DNA from: Manihot esculenta
Lineage: Eukaryota > Streptophyta > Magnoliopsida > Malpighiales > Euphorbiaceae
Length of the DNA: 64,000 nt
Assembly: GCF_001659605.2 (NCBI RefSeq)
Contig: NC_035164.2
Span: forward strand, 3,489,870 to 3,553,869
Reading direction: 5' to 3'
A program made the translations under genes and the position numbers. Positions 1 through 12,917 of this stretch are shown here, piece after piece. The notes below the pieces were generated by a model that saw nothing but the letters and a program-made list of their open reading frames with translations, was not told the origin of the DNA and made no database searches. The first letter of the stretch is position 1. Every line of letters starts with the position of its first letter.

Positions 1-3000
1 TCATCACTCAGCACACCACCAGAAGACCCTGAGAGACTAAAGGCATCCATCTCTTTTTCCATGCAATCATAAATGGACTGGCCATGTTGGCAAAAAGATA
101 TAACTAAATGTCAACAATCTACTTCAATAACCACAAGATAGTGCCAAAAAGAAAAAAAGAAGAGGAAACTAAGAAAGGGAAATTCATCAGTATTTCCTTC
201 TTTTAAAGGTCCACAACTTGGAAAAGTAGAAAGGGGTTAAGTTCAAGTGATTTACAGGCAAATTTATAAAAGAAACTTTCCAACACAAAACAAGAATCAA
301 TCCAACATATGAAAAGAGGGACACTGAAACCCTTGATACCCCTCTGCCTTGGTATTTTAAATCTCTTCAACCTCAATGTTCAAAACAGTGGCTGAAAAAG
401 CCAGGTCAATCTAACTTAGGATGCAGGTAAGACAATAGGACTAAATTACTCAACTGGCAACTATAACCTACATGCACCACTTCACAAATATGAACAATGA
501 TGAATACAAATACATGAAATATATGCATAGCTCAAAGTTTCACTCCAATATCAATGGAAGGAGAAATACCTTGACAAAACCACAACTGAATACATATGAC
601 TCTCCAAGGATGAGTGCTTTATTACCCTGAGGGAAACAGAAAGCAACTAAACTGAATAAATATTTCACCTGATTTAGTACATCAACAACCATTGACAAAG
701 AGAACTATCACCTTGAGAGCCGACTGAACAGAAGGACAAAGTGACAAAATCTTAGCTGCATCTTGGGATCCGAAGGATGCAGGTAATATAGAAAGAGAAC
801 CAATCCTGCATTTATCCATCCGATCATACCATGTAATAAATACTGTCTTAACATACAGCTCAAAGAAATTACATTCTTGAAGTTCTTAAATAAGCTCATT
901 CAGTGATTACCAAAAAGGAATCTAACATGAACTGTATCATTAAATATTAAGACAGTTTAGAAAAAAAAGAGTTAAGTCAGATAGCAAAGATGACCATATG
1001 TTTTCTTTTTTTTTTCCTGTTCTTTTTTTTTCTTTTGATAAATAACAATGCGACCAACACCAGTTGTGTCGACATAAGGAAAATAAAATAGGCATGATAA
1101 AGAAACACCACAAGGAGAAGATATACAGCGTTACATATGTAGATAAACCAAGAGTACATGAAAAATAGAGAAAATTCTATCATCAAACAAGCAAATTGTT
1201 AACTATTTTAGAAATGAGAATGTTGACTTATTTGCTGATTTCTAATGATTTCATTTGACTACTGACTCTGGGCACAAATAGAATCCTTAATTATCTTTGT
1301 AATTATTTAATTATTTGTTTTCATTTTAGTTGTAATCCTTTGTGTATAAATAAGTATGTAAATCACCTATAAGAGAGAAATACAAATATATACTCAGAAA
1401 TTCTCCAAATTTATCATGGTATTAGAGCTTTGATCTTGATTTGATACTCAATTTCTGCCAATTTTGGCAATTTCTCCTAAAAACCCTAACTCACCCATTT
1501 TGGTACTCTCCACCCTAGACCCTTCTTCCACCCTCACTGCCACCCTTAGAGCCATTGGAACCTCCTCGCCGGCCGATCTGTCCACTCCGGCAACTCAGAT
1601 CCCGGCGCGTGGCGGCCCTTTCCAGTGTCGTTTCACTTTCTGATCGACAGTGTCCCCTCAGATTTCCGGCACCCTTCTGCAGTATTTGGCTTCATTTGGT
1701 GTGGGTAAGGTGTCTCCTTGGTGTTTATAGTAATTTCTTTTTTCATACCCTTTCTTTCCTATTTTCCATGGCAATAGAAAAGAAAGCCCATGTTCCAAGT
1801 AATGATAACCTTTCCTTGTAAGTTAGTCCCGTAAAACTAGATGGAAATAATTATCTTACTTGGTCAAAGTCTTATTTGTTGTTTATCAAGGCTAGAGGAC
1901 TGCAAGGTTATATCACGGGTAAGAACAAGAAATCGGATGAGAGTGATCCGGAATTTCCTAAATGGGACTCAAATAATTGTCTTGTTATGACACAGTCGCT
2001 TAACTCTATGCAACCCCATATCTCTAAGTCTTATTTGTTGCTTGATACTGCTGTAAAGATATAGAAAGCATTGTCTTTGACTTATTCCAAGATTGGAATG
2101 ATGCCCAAATTTATGATATTCGGAACAAGATCCATGGCACTAAGGAAAAAATGACTGCCTCTCAGTTTTATTCTGAGCTATGTAGCTTATGGCAGAAGTG
2201 TGACTACTATCAGCATTTTCAGGCAGACTATACAGGAGATGCAGTCAAATTGCGAAAAATGATTGAAAAGAAGCGAGTTTACGATTTTTTTGCAGGCTTG
2301 AACACTGAATATAATCCAATTTGGGTCTAAGTTTTGGGTAAATACCCTTTTCCTTCACTAGAAGAGGCACCTGTCCATGTTCAACAAGAGGAAAGTCGCC
2401 GCCATACTATACTCTATACTACAACAGTTGAAAAGGCTAGATTGGCTACTAATTTGAGCACACCGCAACCTCCTAATTCTAAGCAAGATCACTTACATTG
2501 TGACTATTGTAGGAAACCGAGACATACTAGGGAGACTTGCTAGAAGTTACATGATTGTTCCACTAAAGATCGTGGGGGGAAACAAAATACCTCCAAAACT
2601 CAAGCTAATTTATTAGAAACTGTGGAAGAGCCCTCTAAAGAGACAATTGCTATTGAGTTCCTTGGCTTTAATGCAAGTCAAAGTCTCAAGTGCTTCCTAT
2701 CTCCTATTGACACTTCGTCCTTCTTTGATGCCACATCTAATTTTGTAAAGTCAAGTAATGCTTCCTCTCTTGATACTATCCTATAGACTATTGATTCTGA
2801 TGTGAATAGACATATGACAGGCTCTTCTAAAGAATTTCTCAATTATTTTCCTTCTCTAACTAAAGAGAGTGTCAAAACTGCTAATGACTCTTTTACTCCT
2901 ATATCCGAAACAAGTTCTGTTTCTGTTATCTGTGCACCCAATTTTAAATTATGATTTGTCTTTCATGTTTTTTATTTTCCTTTTAACCTTTTATCTGTCA

Positions 3001-6000
3001 GTGCTATCACCAATGATTTTAACTGTAAAGTTGAATTCTTTCCTGATTATTATGTCATCCAGGACCTTCACACAGGAAAGAGGATTGGCAATGATAGATT
3101 ATATGATAGCTTATACATATTGGAAGGTGATCCAAGTTCTACAGTATCACATGACTGCTTTGGAGAAAATAAGGATGTCAATCAGGAACTATTTCAGTGG
3201 CACAGGCAATTAGTGCATCCATCCTTTTTGTCTTAGAAAAACTTTATCCTAATTTATTTGCTAGGACTCAGTTTGACTCTTTATTTTGTGATAATTGTGA
3301 GTACGGTATGCTAAGCACACTAGAACCTCCTATCCATTGAGTCATAATAAAAGACAAATTCCTTTTGTGGCTATTCGTTCTGATGTATGGCGCCTACTCA
3401 ATTTGTTTCCTTATCTGGTAATCGATGGTTTCCCACTTTTATTAATTGTTACACTCGAATGACTTGGGTATATTTGATTAAAGCTAAAAGTAATGCATTT
3501 TCTTGTTTTCAATCTTTTCACAAGATGATTTATACTCAATTTGATAATAAGATGAAAATTTTGAGAATTGACAATGAAAGAGAATATATAGATAGCATGT
3601 TTTCTGCTTATTTGGAGTCCAATGGGATAGTATATCAGACAAGTTATCTCTATACTAGTGCACAAAATGGGTTGTTGCTGAAAGGCAAAACCAGCATTTA
3701 TTTAAGGTAGCTCGATCTCTTTTGATCACCATGAACCTACCTAAAGCATATTGGGGAAATATAATCCTTGTATCTGTTTATCTTATCAATCAAATGCCCC
3801 TCAAGGCCTTCGACTTTATGAGTCTATTGGAGGTCCTACAAGGAAAGAATTCATAAATTGTTCCACCAAAATTATTTAAGTGTGTTTACTTTGTCTATAC
3901 TAAGACAGCGGAAAAGTTGGACTCAAAGGCCCTTAAATGTGTGTTTGTTAGATATTCTCTGACATAAAATGATACAAGTGTTATCACCCTCCATCCAGAA
4001 AATATTTTGTCTGTATGGATGTTACCTTCAAAAAAATTGAACTCTATTTCAATACCACCAATTCACCTCTTTAGGGGAGGATAATGAGAAAGAAAAAGTG
4101 ATATCTAATTCTGTGATTCTGAATGATCTGGTTCAAACTTCAAAGGGAGAGTTCTAGTAGTAAACAGGGGGAGATGTCGGATCAGAAGGAGAAAATTGAA
4201 CGTTTGGATAAGATAGATTTGAGGAGGTATTCGATACGAGACAAGGTAGAAGAAGCCATTATGTAGCCTACTCAGGATCAAGAATCTTCATCCTTTTCTT
4301 CTGATGAGTTATCCTCAACTCTTGAATGCTCCAATGATTTAAATAAACCCATTGCACAAAGAAAAGATGTCAAATCTTGTACCAAACACCCTATTTCTAA
4401 CTTTGTTTCTTATGAATGCTTGTCTTCCTCCTATAGAGCCTTTATCTTGTCTATTCCATAGGATTGTAAAGAAACTCTCAGAAATCCTAAATGGAAGGGA
4501 GCAATGATTAAAGAGATGAAAGCACCGATAAAAAATGTAACATGGGAGCTTGTCTCTCTCCCACCTAGGAAAAAACTAGTTGATTGAAAGTGAGTATTCA
4601 CAGTGAAACACAAAGCTGATAGCACAATTGAATAGTTTAAGACCAAATTAGTTGCTTAAAGTTTCACCCAAACCTATGGAGTGCATTATCAAGAGACATT
4701 TGCCCCAGTTGTAAAAATAACTCAATCAGAGTCTTGTTATCTTGTGCAGCCAACTTGGACTGAGATTTACAATAATTTGATGTGAACAACGCATTCCTTT
4801 ATGGAGATTTAGAGAAAGAGATGTTCATAGATATCTCTTTTGACTTTTCTGATAAGAAGGCATAAGGAAAAGTGTGCAAATTAAAAAAGATTTTGTATGG
4901 GCTAAAGCAATCTCCTAGAGCCTAGTTTGCTAAGTTTAGCAGAACCATGAGGTCTTTTAATTACCATCAGAGCAATATTGATCATACTCTATTTATTAAA
5001 CATCATAAGAGTAAGATTATAGTCTTATAGTGTATGTTGATGATATAATGGTGACATGTGATGACAAAAAGAAAATGGCTCAACCAAAAAGGTTGTTGTC
5101 ACAAGAATTTGAAATCAAAGATCTAAAGAAGCTTTAATATTTTCCAGGTATTGAGGTGACCAAATCCAAAAAAGAGATCTTTTATCTCTCAAAGAAAGTA
5201 CATTTTGGATCTTTTAGAAAAAACTGGTATGTTGGGGTGTAAACCAGTAGAATCTCCCGTTACAAATAATTATAAGATGCAAGCACGAACTGATGAGTCG
5301 ATGGATATTAGAAAATACTAGATATTGATAGGGAGGTTGATTTATCTCTCACACACTCGACCAAACATAGCCTATGTTATTAGCTTAATCAACCAATACA
5401 TGCATGACCCTCGCGAGACTTATGTGAAGGTTGTCTTTCGCATCTTGAGATATCTAAAGTCTGTACCATGGAAAGAGCTTCTTTACTCCAAATGGTCATC
5501 TCCGATTTGAATTTTTAAAGATGCGCATTGGCAAGATCTCTCGATGATAAGAGATCAACCTCCGGCTATTGCACAATTGTGCGAGGGAACCTTCTCACTT
5601 GGAGAAGAAAAAAATAAAGTGTTATTGCTCGATCAAGCGTTGAAGTAAAATACAGAGCAATAGCCCAAAGAGTGTTTGAACTTTTGTGGTTGGAGAAGTT
5701 ATTGGAGAAGCTGAGATTGCCCAAAAGGGACAAGCTAACTTTATATTGGGACAACAAAGCCGCTATTAATATAGCACAAAATCTAGTCCAACATGACTGA
5801 ACGAAGCATATTGAGATTGATCAGTATTTCATTAAAGAATAATTAGCAAATGGTGTCTTGAGCTTAGTTCATGTGACTTCAAACGGACAACTTGCGGATG
5901 TGTTTACTAAAGAGCTTAACAATAGGACCTATTACAATATGATTTGCAAGTCGGGCATGTGCGACATTTATGGACCAATTTAAGGGGGAGTGTTGACTTA

Positions 6001-9000
6001 TGTGTTGATTTCTAGTGACTGGATTTGCTACTGATTCTAGGCACAAATTAGAATTCTTAATTATCTTTGTAATTATTTGTTTATTTGTTTCCCTTTTAAT
6101 TGTAATCCTTTGTGTATGTGCATAAATAGACATGTAAATCACATGTAAATCACTTGTAAAGATTAAGAGAAAAATACAAATACATACTCATAAATTCTCC
6201 AAATTCATCAGAGAAAAATAAAGAAATGAAACATTCAACTCAAATTATATTTTGTTCCTAAATTTCAACCCTCGAATGTGACAAATCAGGCAGTTATCAA
6301 TGTGATGTATTTATGTCCCTGTTTAAGTACAAGTACAATGACCAGGATACCCTTAATGTATGAGGTAGATAAGAGGTATAACTTTATTATCTTTAGTCAC
6401 CAAACTATTGTTCAAAAAACAAAAACGAAGAAAGAATAATTATGGCCATAATTGATAAAGGTTCAAGGCACACCAAGAAGCCTGAGTCCTAAAACGTAGA
6501 TGCAAGGAGCAGGTATGCATGAGTGATACAGAGCCAAAAAAAAATTCTATAGAAGTTCAATATTATTCACTTTCATAACATATTTTAGAAATTCATACTC
6601 AACCTTTAGGGAAAAAAAATAAAGAAATTAATTCTATCCAAGCAAATTAAAGAATTTAATAGTTGTTACTTATATCGAGATTCAAATCGAGAATTGAAAT
6701 CTTCATTTTGTGAATTGATAATCGAGAATAAATTGTAGGATTCAATAAAAATTCTCAAAATTAAATAAAAATGATATGAAGTCTAAAAAATAAGTTTAAA
6801 AAATCACAATAATATATTTTGATAAATATAGAATTATCACTAAACTAATAAGAAGGATACATCAATAATAGATAAACATATTCTTATTAGATTATGTGGC
6901 TTTACGTTATAAATTATGAACACTTAAACTTATCATAGTGCTCGATGAAACTCCCATCTAAACTTAATCAAATAATTAAACAATAAAAAAAGATAGCAGT
7001 TTCAATTAAGTCAAACCCTAGTAATATAAATGTCATAATATGACAATTGTACTTGACTAGAAAAAAGAAAAAGAAAGGAAGGAGAGGAAAAAGGATGGCT
7101 AGTTGCGAAAGAAAAAACTAAGAAAAGGTTTTACATGCATTTTTCACGGTGAAAATGAAATGAAATCTTAAATTTTGAAGCTACAAGGTTTAACAACCTT
7201 CTAGAAAAAAAATTGACCGAATCGTAAATTCTTATCAAATTGCAAGATTTAGTATTGAATCATAAGATTCGGTCACAATTCAAGTAAATTTAAGATCCAG
7301 CCTATATATTGAAATCACTAGGATGGAAATCAAATTAAATCGAGAATCATAAAATTTTAACAATTGCATAGCATAAATCTCAAGTAAACAAAACAATCAC
7401 CAAGAAAAAAAAATTGCGCATAAAACAAATTAACCAACTTAAACAAATTGGACATGCTCTCAAAATTCGAAAAACAGAAGAAGAAAAAATAAAGAATAGA
7501 TAATAGAGGGAGCTACAAGTGTGTTGAGTTTGAAGGTTTACGAAAAATAAAGGTCAAAAATTCAAAATAAATAAAGAAAGCAGAATGTAAAACAAAAGCA
7601 GCAGGAGCAAAGGTAAGAGGGAGAGCAACAAAGAAGATCCAAACAAGGAAGAGAGGAGAGAGATTTAAGGTGTGTGCACCATAGAAATGAAAAGATCAGC
7701 TGTAGGTAACCTAGGAGTGGTGTTCCAACAAGATCCCAACGGCAAAGATAGAAATTCCAGTAACTTTCCAGCTTGTCGATGCTGGATTCTCATAGATTAG
7801 GACATTTTGATTCTAGTGATGGTTGTATTTACATATGAGAAAGCTCGCAGGTGAAGGTTTATGAGAGCATTTTTTGGCTATGCATTGTGCCTCAACTAAG
7901 GAGTAAGGAGTGCATGCCAGCAGTAGGCGTGCACCTTAGTGACAGCACCCAGCTTTGAGATGCAGAAACATAGACCCTTGGGCCTAAGGTGTGCCTTTGA
8001 CAGTTATGATTATAGCAATATTGCAAGCCACTAAATGCAAAATGCATCATACAAGCATTTATGATATCCAGGCAGTGATTTTGGGGGACAACAAAGAGGA
8101 AAGAAGGTGAAAAAATTATTCTTTCCCTTACCAGCTACCACGCTCAATGGCATCCTCAACAGCAGCATCCAACATCTCAATCAAGGATGGGTGAGCAAAT
8201 GCAGTAATCATAGGTATACCTTCAGGATACCTGGACTAAATTGGAGTGCAGGACCAGAGTTTTAATCAGACAGCTGGAGCTCAAGTAAATGATCATGCTT
8301 CACATGAAACCAATGCCTAGTTGGGAAAAAAATCCAAAATTCAGAAATGCAAAACCAAAATGAAATAAATACAATACCTGCAAGAACTGGACAGGTTGGG
8401 AAATTCCAAGTTTGTTCAGAGTATCATAGCTGATAAAGGAATTCTGCAGTGAAGTCGAAATAATAAACAATCAAGTGCTATTGATATGTTTCTTTCTAGC
8501 ATAATAGCATAAATAGAAGGATAAGGATATGATAGAATACAGTGCCTGTAGTCCTTGTTGAAATAGTAATTGTGCGACAAAAAAAAGTGTTACAAGAACT
8601 GGACCTCAAACCTGTGAAAAGAGAGAATCTATACACTCCTTTTGAGCAGTTGCAAAGACCTGTTGCACATGTACTCAAAATTAATAGTAAAACCTTGCTA
8701 TTTAAGGCAATAGCCGCAATACAATAAGCACATGAAAGTTGAAGCATTCAACATGTTTCCCACTTTGTAAGTAGTATTTTCATGCAGATCACAAGTTCCA
8801 TGAATGATATCTAGTGAATGAGGCATGCAACCATCAAAGGGATGGTGAAATCTCTGAAAATGGTTTTCACATTCCTTTATCTTAAACAAAACAATTCTAG
8901 ATGAACTCTAACTACACGTGTACCTCTCTAGCAAACAATAATAATAACAATCAGAATAACACATCATTCTGTTAAAATTAATAGGAACATTTTGCTGAAA

Positions 9001-10364
9001 AATCATTAACAAGACAAAAAATTTTAATCTAAATATGGAAACCCAAATAAGGCATACCCCAGCAAGCATTCACTGCAATTGACATCAAGGACTATCAAAC
9101 CTTTCCTTCCAATAAGATATATCTCAGCACATAAAAAATATGAAAGAATGTAAAAGATTACATATCATACAGTTGGGGTCCAATGAACTCCTGCACGGAG
9201 GGATCCAATAACCTTGCTTTCCTTCACCAATCCATTAAAAATGGACTGAAAAAATGAACTTTCAACAGTGACACCACTGGCTCCATCCATTTCATGCAAC
9301 AACTGCTGCAGAGTTCCCCATAACACTGACAAATTTGTAGGAACTGTGATACCCCTCGCAGCACCACGAACCATGGCAGTAACACGAGCAACATAAGCTG
9401 GTGTATACAACTGGCCACCTTCAAGCCTACCTTTTACCTAATTTCCAAAATAAAAATGATACCATAATCTATTTTTATGGTGAAAAAACAAATTCAACAG
9501 AGGAGGCAATTTACCAAAGTTCCAAGGCGGGCTTCCAGCATAGAAGCCACGAATTCTGATCCAACATTCAACTGTGTAGCAAGTTCTGCCAAAGCAATTT
9601 GACTACACTCTTGAAGCCTCTCGTTGATTTCTTCTGCAACATTATCCCAATAAGACTCTGATATAATTTCTCCTTGAATCAACATAAGACCAGGATTTTC
9701 CGAAACTACTTGTTGAGCTTGCTTCTCAACATGATATAAATCAACACCGGTAACATCTGCAAGATCTATCACTGAGACACGCCCTAATTTATTGATCTCC
9801 ACCGCCATTTCATGCCTCAGATGCTCCTAAAGTGCCATAGATCATCACATTCATCTCAGATGCCATAGCGAACAAATATCACATAAATTATTACTACTTA
9901 CAAAGGAACCGTTTCAATAGGGTAAAAAAAAAGGGAAAAATGAAAATTTATAGCACGAGAATGAAAATTCAATTGTGAGTACCCTGTTCGGTTACCAAGA
10001 AAAAAAGGGTGTAAATAAAATATGTAAACGGCTTAACTTACATTGCTTACTACATTTGAAATCCCACTGAGCTAAATCCTATCCTATAGAGTTGAGTTGA
10101 GTTGAGCTTGAGAATCTAAAGTAACAAAGAAATTGACAAGTGTCGCTGATTGTGTAGAGAGATAAAAAGAGAGAGCGAGAGAAGGGATACCGGAGTGATA
10201 TATTCTTTGCCGGAGACGGTGTGAAGAAGGTCGAAATCGATTATGTGAAGCTCCTGGAGCTTTTGAACCAATTCGACGACGTTTCGATCAGATAATCGGA
10301 TGCTTGATTTCGCCTGCTGCGCGAACTCGAATTGCCTCTGCAATTCCAGCAATTCAGCGTCCAT
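1..10364 (-). CDS. UFL1: E3 UFM1-protein ligase 1 homologue (N-terminal half, runs off the left edge)
   Basis: UFL1 transfers the ubiquitin-like modifier UFM1 to targets, mainly at the endoplasmic reticulum. Nine exons can be placed, from 5' to 3' on the minus strand: 10364-10191, 9826-9515, 9437-9171, 8659-8612, 8443-8378, 8235-8132, 805-712, 626-570 and 77-1 (incomplete). All internal borders are GT/AG and all phases agree, giving about 399 residues of a family usually near 800. The start MDAELLELQRQFEFAQQ and the later segments EARLGTL/VKGRLEGGQLYTPAYV, NSFISYDTLNKLGI, HPSLIEMLDAAVEDAIERGS and SLSILPASFGSQDAAKILSL are typical of UFL1. The ATG at 10364-10362 was chosen because it matches the family start; an open frame extends slightly upstream. 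The intron 8131-806 is 7.3 kb because a copia element lies inside it. No break is seen in the exons. Family identity is from memory of the family; exon borders are read from the sequence. Confidence 0.93.
1221..1416 (+). repeat. 5' LTR of copia element
   Basis: It begins TGTTGACTTA and ends TTATCA directly before the primer binding site. It is 24 bp shorter than the 3' LTR. A TATA-like stretch (tgtgtataaataag) near 1340-1353 is the likely promoter position. Confidence 0.9.
1555..5975 (+). pseudogene. Decayed copia gag-pol
   Basis: The polyprotein is broken by many stops and frame changes, so no product is expected. A gag segment (LDGNNYLTWSKSYLLFIKA) lies near 1840-1900. A CCHC zinc knuckle (CDYCRKPRHTRETC) lies at about 2499-2540. 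Integrase core lies at about 3440-3680 (MTWVYLIKAKSNAF, then KILRIDNEREY). Reverse transcriptase lies at about 4790-5190 (ILYGLKQSPRA, then YVDDIMVTCDD). RNase H lies at about 5640-5960 (YWDNKAAINIAQN, then VTSNGQLADVFTKEL). The order protease-integrase-RT-RNase H is the copia order. Frames switch between the domains. Confidence 0.85.
5991..6210 (+). repeat. 3' LTR of copia element
   Basis: It begins TGTTGACTTA directly after the polypurine tract and ends TTCATCA before the GAGAA duplication. It carries an extra short duplicated segment (acatgtaaatcac) that the 5' LTR lacks. Confidence 0.9.
6211..8131. other. Rest of the long UFL1 intron
   Basis: Apart from the GAGAA duplication at its left edge, I see no gene. 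The DNA is AT-rich with many A runs, and it becomes less AT-rich near 7680-8030, where short words such as aaggcacacc recur in inverted orientation. That may be an old repeat, but I could not define its ends. Confidence 0.5.
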
Positions 10365-11809
10365 ATTTGGTGCCCCTCTTTTCTTCAATCTTCGTTTGAT
10401 CAAAGACGCAGAGATTTTCTACGTCGTTTACAGTTTCCCGATGGAATTTTGACACCCAAATTGATCAAGTGACACTGAGCTCGGAGTCGGAGCAGCTCTT
10501 CACCGAAAGCACCACATAGGGGCCAAAATCATCGTTTCGGAAATATGCTAATGGCCCAATTTCACAAGATTTCTAACCCAAAATAGTTATCCGGGACAAA
10601 ATTGGAATTGGATCCAATTTGAAATTTAAAAAAAAAAAATACAATTTTCTCAAAAAAAAACATTATGTTTTATAAACATATAAATAACGTTATTTATTTT
10701 TATAATTACAAAAAATTTAAATGGAGAAATTAAAAGTTTTAAAAAATAAATAAATAATTTTCATTCATAGATGAGCATATACATTTAAAAAAGTAAAAGA
10801 CCTACTTAGTCACTTCAAGAATCATCAAAAGTTTAAATAAATTTTAAATTTATTAAATAGGATAATTTAGCATTAAAATAAAAGAAATTGAGATAGGAAA
10901 TAAATTTGAAACTGCCTATAAGATATATGGATGAATTTGAAAAAAAAAATTTAAAAAGAAATCAAAACGATTAAATGATTTTTTTTTTTTAATTTATTCA
11001 GTTTGATTTGAAAAAAAAAATTTAAAAAGAAATCAAAACGATTAAATGATATTTTTTTTTTAATTTATTCAGTTTGATCAAAAAGGATGACGAGAATGTT
11101 TAACACATTTGACCATTAGGAGGTGTTAATTTTGAAGAAAAGAATCATCACAATAGATTTTTGGATTCAATTTTTGAGTGCTTAATTGGACTTAAAATTT
11201 ATTGAAGGACTTATACAAATTTTTGATAACTTTTAAAAGATTCAAAAGGGCTTTTTATCTGTAAAAAAATAAAAAGATTTTTACTAAAAAAATAAAAAAA
11301 CAAAATTTAATAATAAATTATAAAAAAGAGACCATCAAAATGAATTATCAAAATAAAATTGCTTTTTTTTTTTCAAATTTTTTTTAGCATTTAAAGCTTT
11401 TGGCTGGGCAGCATAACATACGAAGGAAAGCAGAGTGAGGCGTCAATTTCAAAAAAATCATAAAAATTTTAAGTGTTTATCACTTTTTATATTTTTATTT
11501 TAATTTTAAAATTTTAAGTAATAAAATTAATTTTTTTATATTTTCTTTAATTTTAATTATTTTATTTTTATTATTTTTGAAAAAAAATATTTAGGATACA
11601 TATCATGCCATACTAAGTAAGATTATTTCTTAAAAAATTTATTAAATAAAAAATTTAAATATTTTTGTGAATTCATATTTATATTTAAAATTTTACATTT
11701 TAAATAATAAAATAAAATATTTTTTAATTTATCACAATTATAATTAAAATATTAAATTAAATTTAAAAATTAATAATAAATTATAATATAATCTCTAATT
11801 TAAAATTAT
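10365..11809. other. UFL1 upstream region and AT-rich spacer
   Basis: The first ~170 bases (10365-10540) are the likely UFL1 leader and proximal promoter, with moderate GC. From about 10620 the DNA is strongly AT-rich and holds no coding frame I can support. It contains the tandem duplication listed separately. Confidence 0.5.
10935..11079. repeat. Two-copy tandem duplication, 71 bp unit
   Basis: The stretch starting atttgaaaaaaaaaattt at 10935 is repeated at 11006 with one extra base near the end. The copies are almost identical, so this duplication is recent. Confidence 0.85.
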
Positions 11810-12003
11810 GGGAGATTTATAATTTAGTCCCTGAATATTGCCATTATTAACAAGTCAGTCCCTATATTTTTAGAAACCTATTAAAACGTTCTTATGTTTT
11901 CTTTTCGTCAACGAAATAGTCATTCCATCCATTTTTGCCGTTAAAAATATAATAAAAGACTAAATTACCCCCATTATTTTCCTTTTCCTCCTCCTTCCTT
12001 TTC

Positions 12004-12352
12004 TTCTTCATCAATTCTTCCTCCTTTCGCTTCTTCTTCTTCTTCTTCTTCTTCTTCTTCTTCTTCTTTTGCTTCTTTTTTCTTCTTTTGCTTCTTTTTT
12101 CTTCTTTTTCTCTTCTTTCTCTTCTTTCTCTCCTTCTCCTTCTTCTTCTTCTTCTTCTTCTTCTTCTTCTTCTTTTTCTTCTTTTTCTTTTTTTTTTCTT
12201 CTTTTTCTTCTTTCTCTTCTTCTTCTTCTCCTTCTTCTCCTTCTTCTTCTTCTTCTTCTTTTTCTTTTTTTTCTTCTTTCTCTCCTTCTTCTTCTTCTTC
12301 TTCTTCTTCTTCTTCTTTTGAGGAGGAGGAGGAGGAGGAGGAGGAGGAGGAA
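12004..12352. repeat. (CTT)n polypyrimidine tract followed by (GAG)n
   Basis: About 315 bases of CTT/TTC with interruptions are followed directly by about ten GAG units (12319-12350). The open frames here, encoding runs of Arg, Glu, Lys or Ser/Phe/Leu, are artefacts of the repeat. Confidence 0.95.
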
Positions 12353-12360
12353 AGAAAAGA

Positions 12361-12890
12361 CAGGGACTATTTCGTTGACAAAAAGAAACAATAAGGACGT
12401 TTTAATAGATCTGAAAAAAAGATAGGGACTATTTCGTTGACAAAAAGAAATAATAAGGACGTTTTAATATATTTCTAAAAATATAGGGAGGGACGATTTC
12501 GTTGACAAAAAGAAACGATGAGGAAGGACTATTTTGTTGACGGAAAGAAATGATAAGGACATTTTAATAGATATGAGAAAAGATAGGAACTATTTTATTA
12601 ATCGGAAAAAAAACGATAAGGACGTTTTAATTGATATGAAAAAAGATAAAAACGTTTTAATAGATTTTTGAAAATGTAAGGACTAACTTGTTAATAATAG
12701 CAATATCCAAGGACTAAATAAATGATTTTATTTGAGGGTAAAATTGGATTTTAAAAATTTTTTCTCTCCTTTTTTATCTAATTTTAACGGAAAAGAGGAC
12801 GGAAGGACTATTTTGTTGACGGAAATAAAATATAAAGACGTTTTAATATGTTTCTAAAAATACAGGGACTGACTTATTAATAATGGCAAT
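12361..12890. repeat. Degenerate repeats of the MULE terminal sequence
   Basis: The phrase 'agggactatttcgttgac' followed by 'aataaggacgttttaat' recurs about five times with variation before the right inverted end. This suggests local amplification of the element's subterminal sequence. Confidence 0.7.
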
Positions 12891-12917
12891 ACCCAGAAAC
12901 TAAATTGTAAATCTCCC

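Larger units (their letters stand above)
1221..6210 (+). mobile_element. Ty1/copia LTR retrotransposon inside a UFL1 intron
   Basis: This is a structurally complete but coding-dead copia element, in the opposite orientation to UFL1. It has LTRs at both ends and a 5 bp target-site duplication GAGAA at 1216-1220 and 6211-6215. A primer binding site (tggtattagagc, one change from the usual plant initiator-Met tRNA site) starts at 1417, and a polypurine tract (taagggggag) lies at 5981-5990. Between them lie remnants in copia order: gag, zinc knuckle, integrase, reverse transcriptase and RNase H. The two LTRs differ at many sites and in length (196 and 220 bp), so the insertion is old. Confidence 0.93.
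11810..12917. mobile_element. MULE-like non-autonomous DNA element with ~140 bp inverted ends
   Basis: The left end (from gggagatttataattt at 11810) and the right end (…aaattgtaaatctccc to 12917) are inverted copies over roughly 140 bases, through the words gtcagtccctat, aaaacg and cgtcaac. The flanks TAAAATTAT (11801-11809) and TAAAATTTA (12918-12926) look like a 9 bp target duplication with two changes, as Mutator-like elements make. No transposase frame is present. The interior is a CTT microsatellite plus several repeats of the terminal word 'gactatttcgttgac'. Confidence 0.75.

Noticed and set aside
6460..8020. A MITE or SINE pair in the UFL1 intron
   Set aside because: The words 'aaggcacacc' and its inverse 'ggtgtgcctt' occur about 1.5 kb apart, but no inverted ends or duplication could be aligned.
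10364..10403. A UFL1 start 13 codons upstream
   Set aside because: The frame is open, but the family begins at MDAELLELQ, and the extra residues are basic and unlike the family.
12011..12425. Open frames of up to 126 codons on both strands
   Set aside because: They are translations of the CTT/GAG microsatellite (runs of Arg, Glu, Lys or Ser, Leu, Phe) and have no protein-like complexity.
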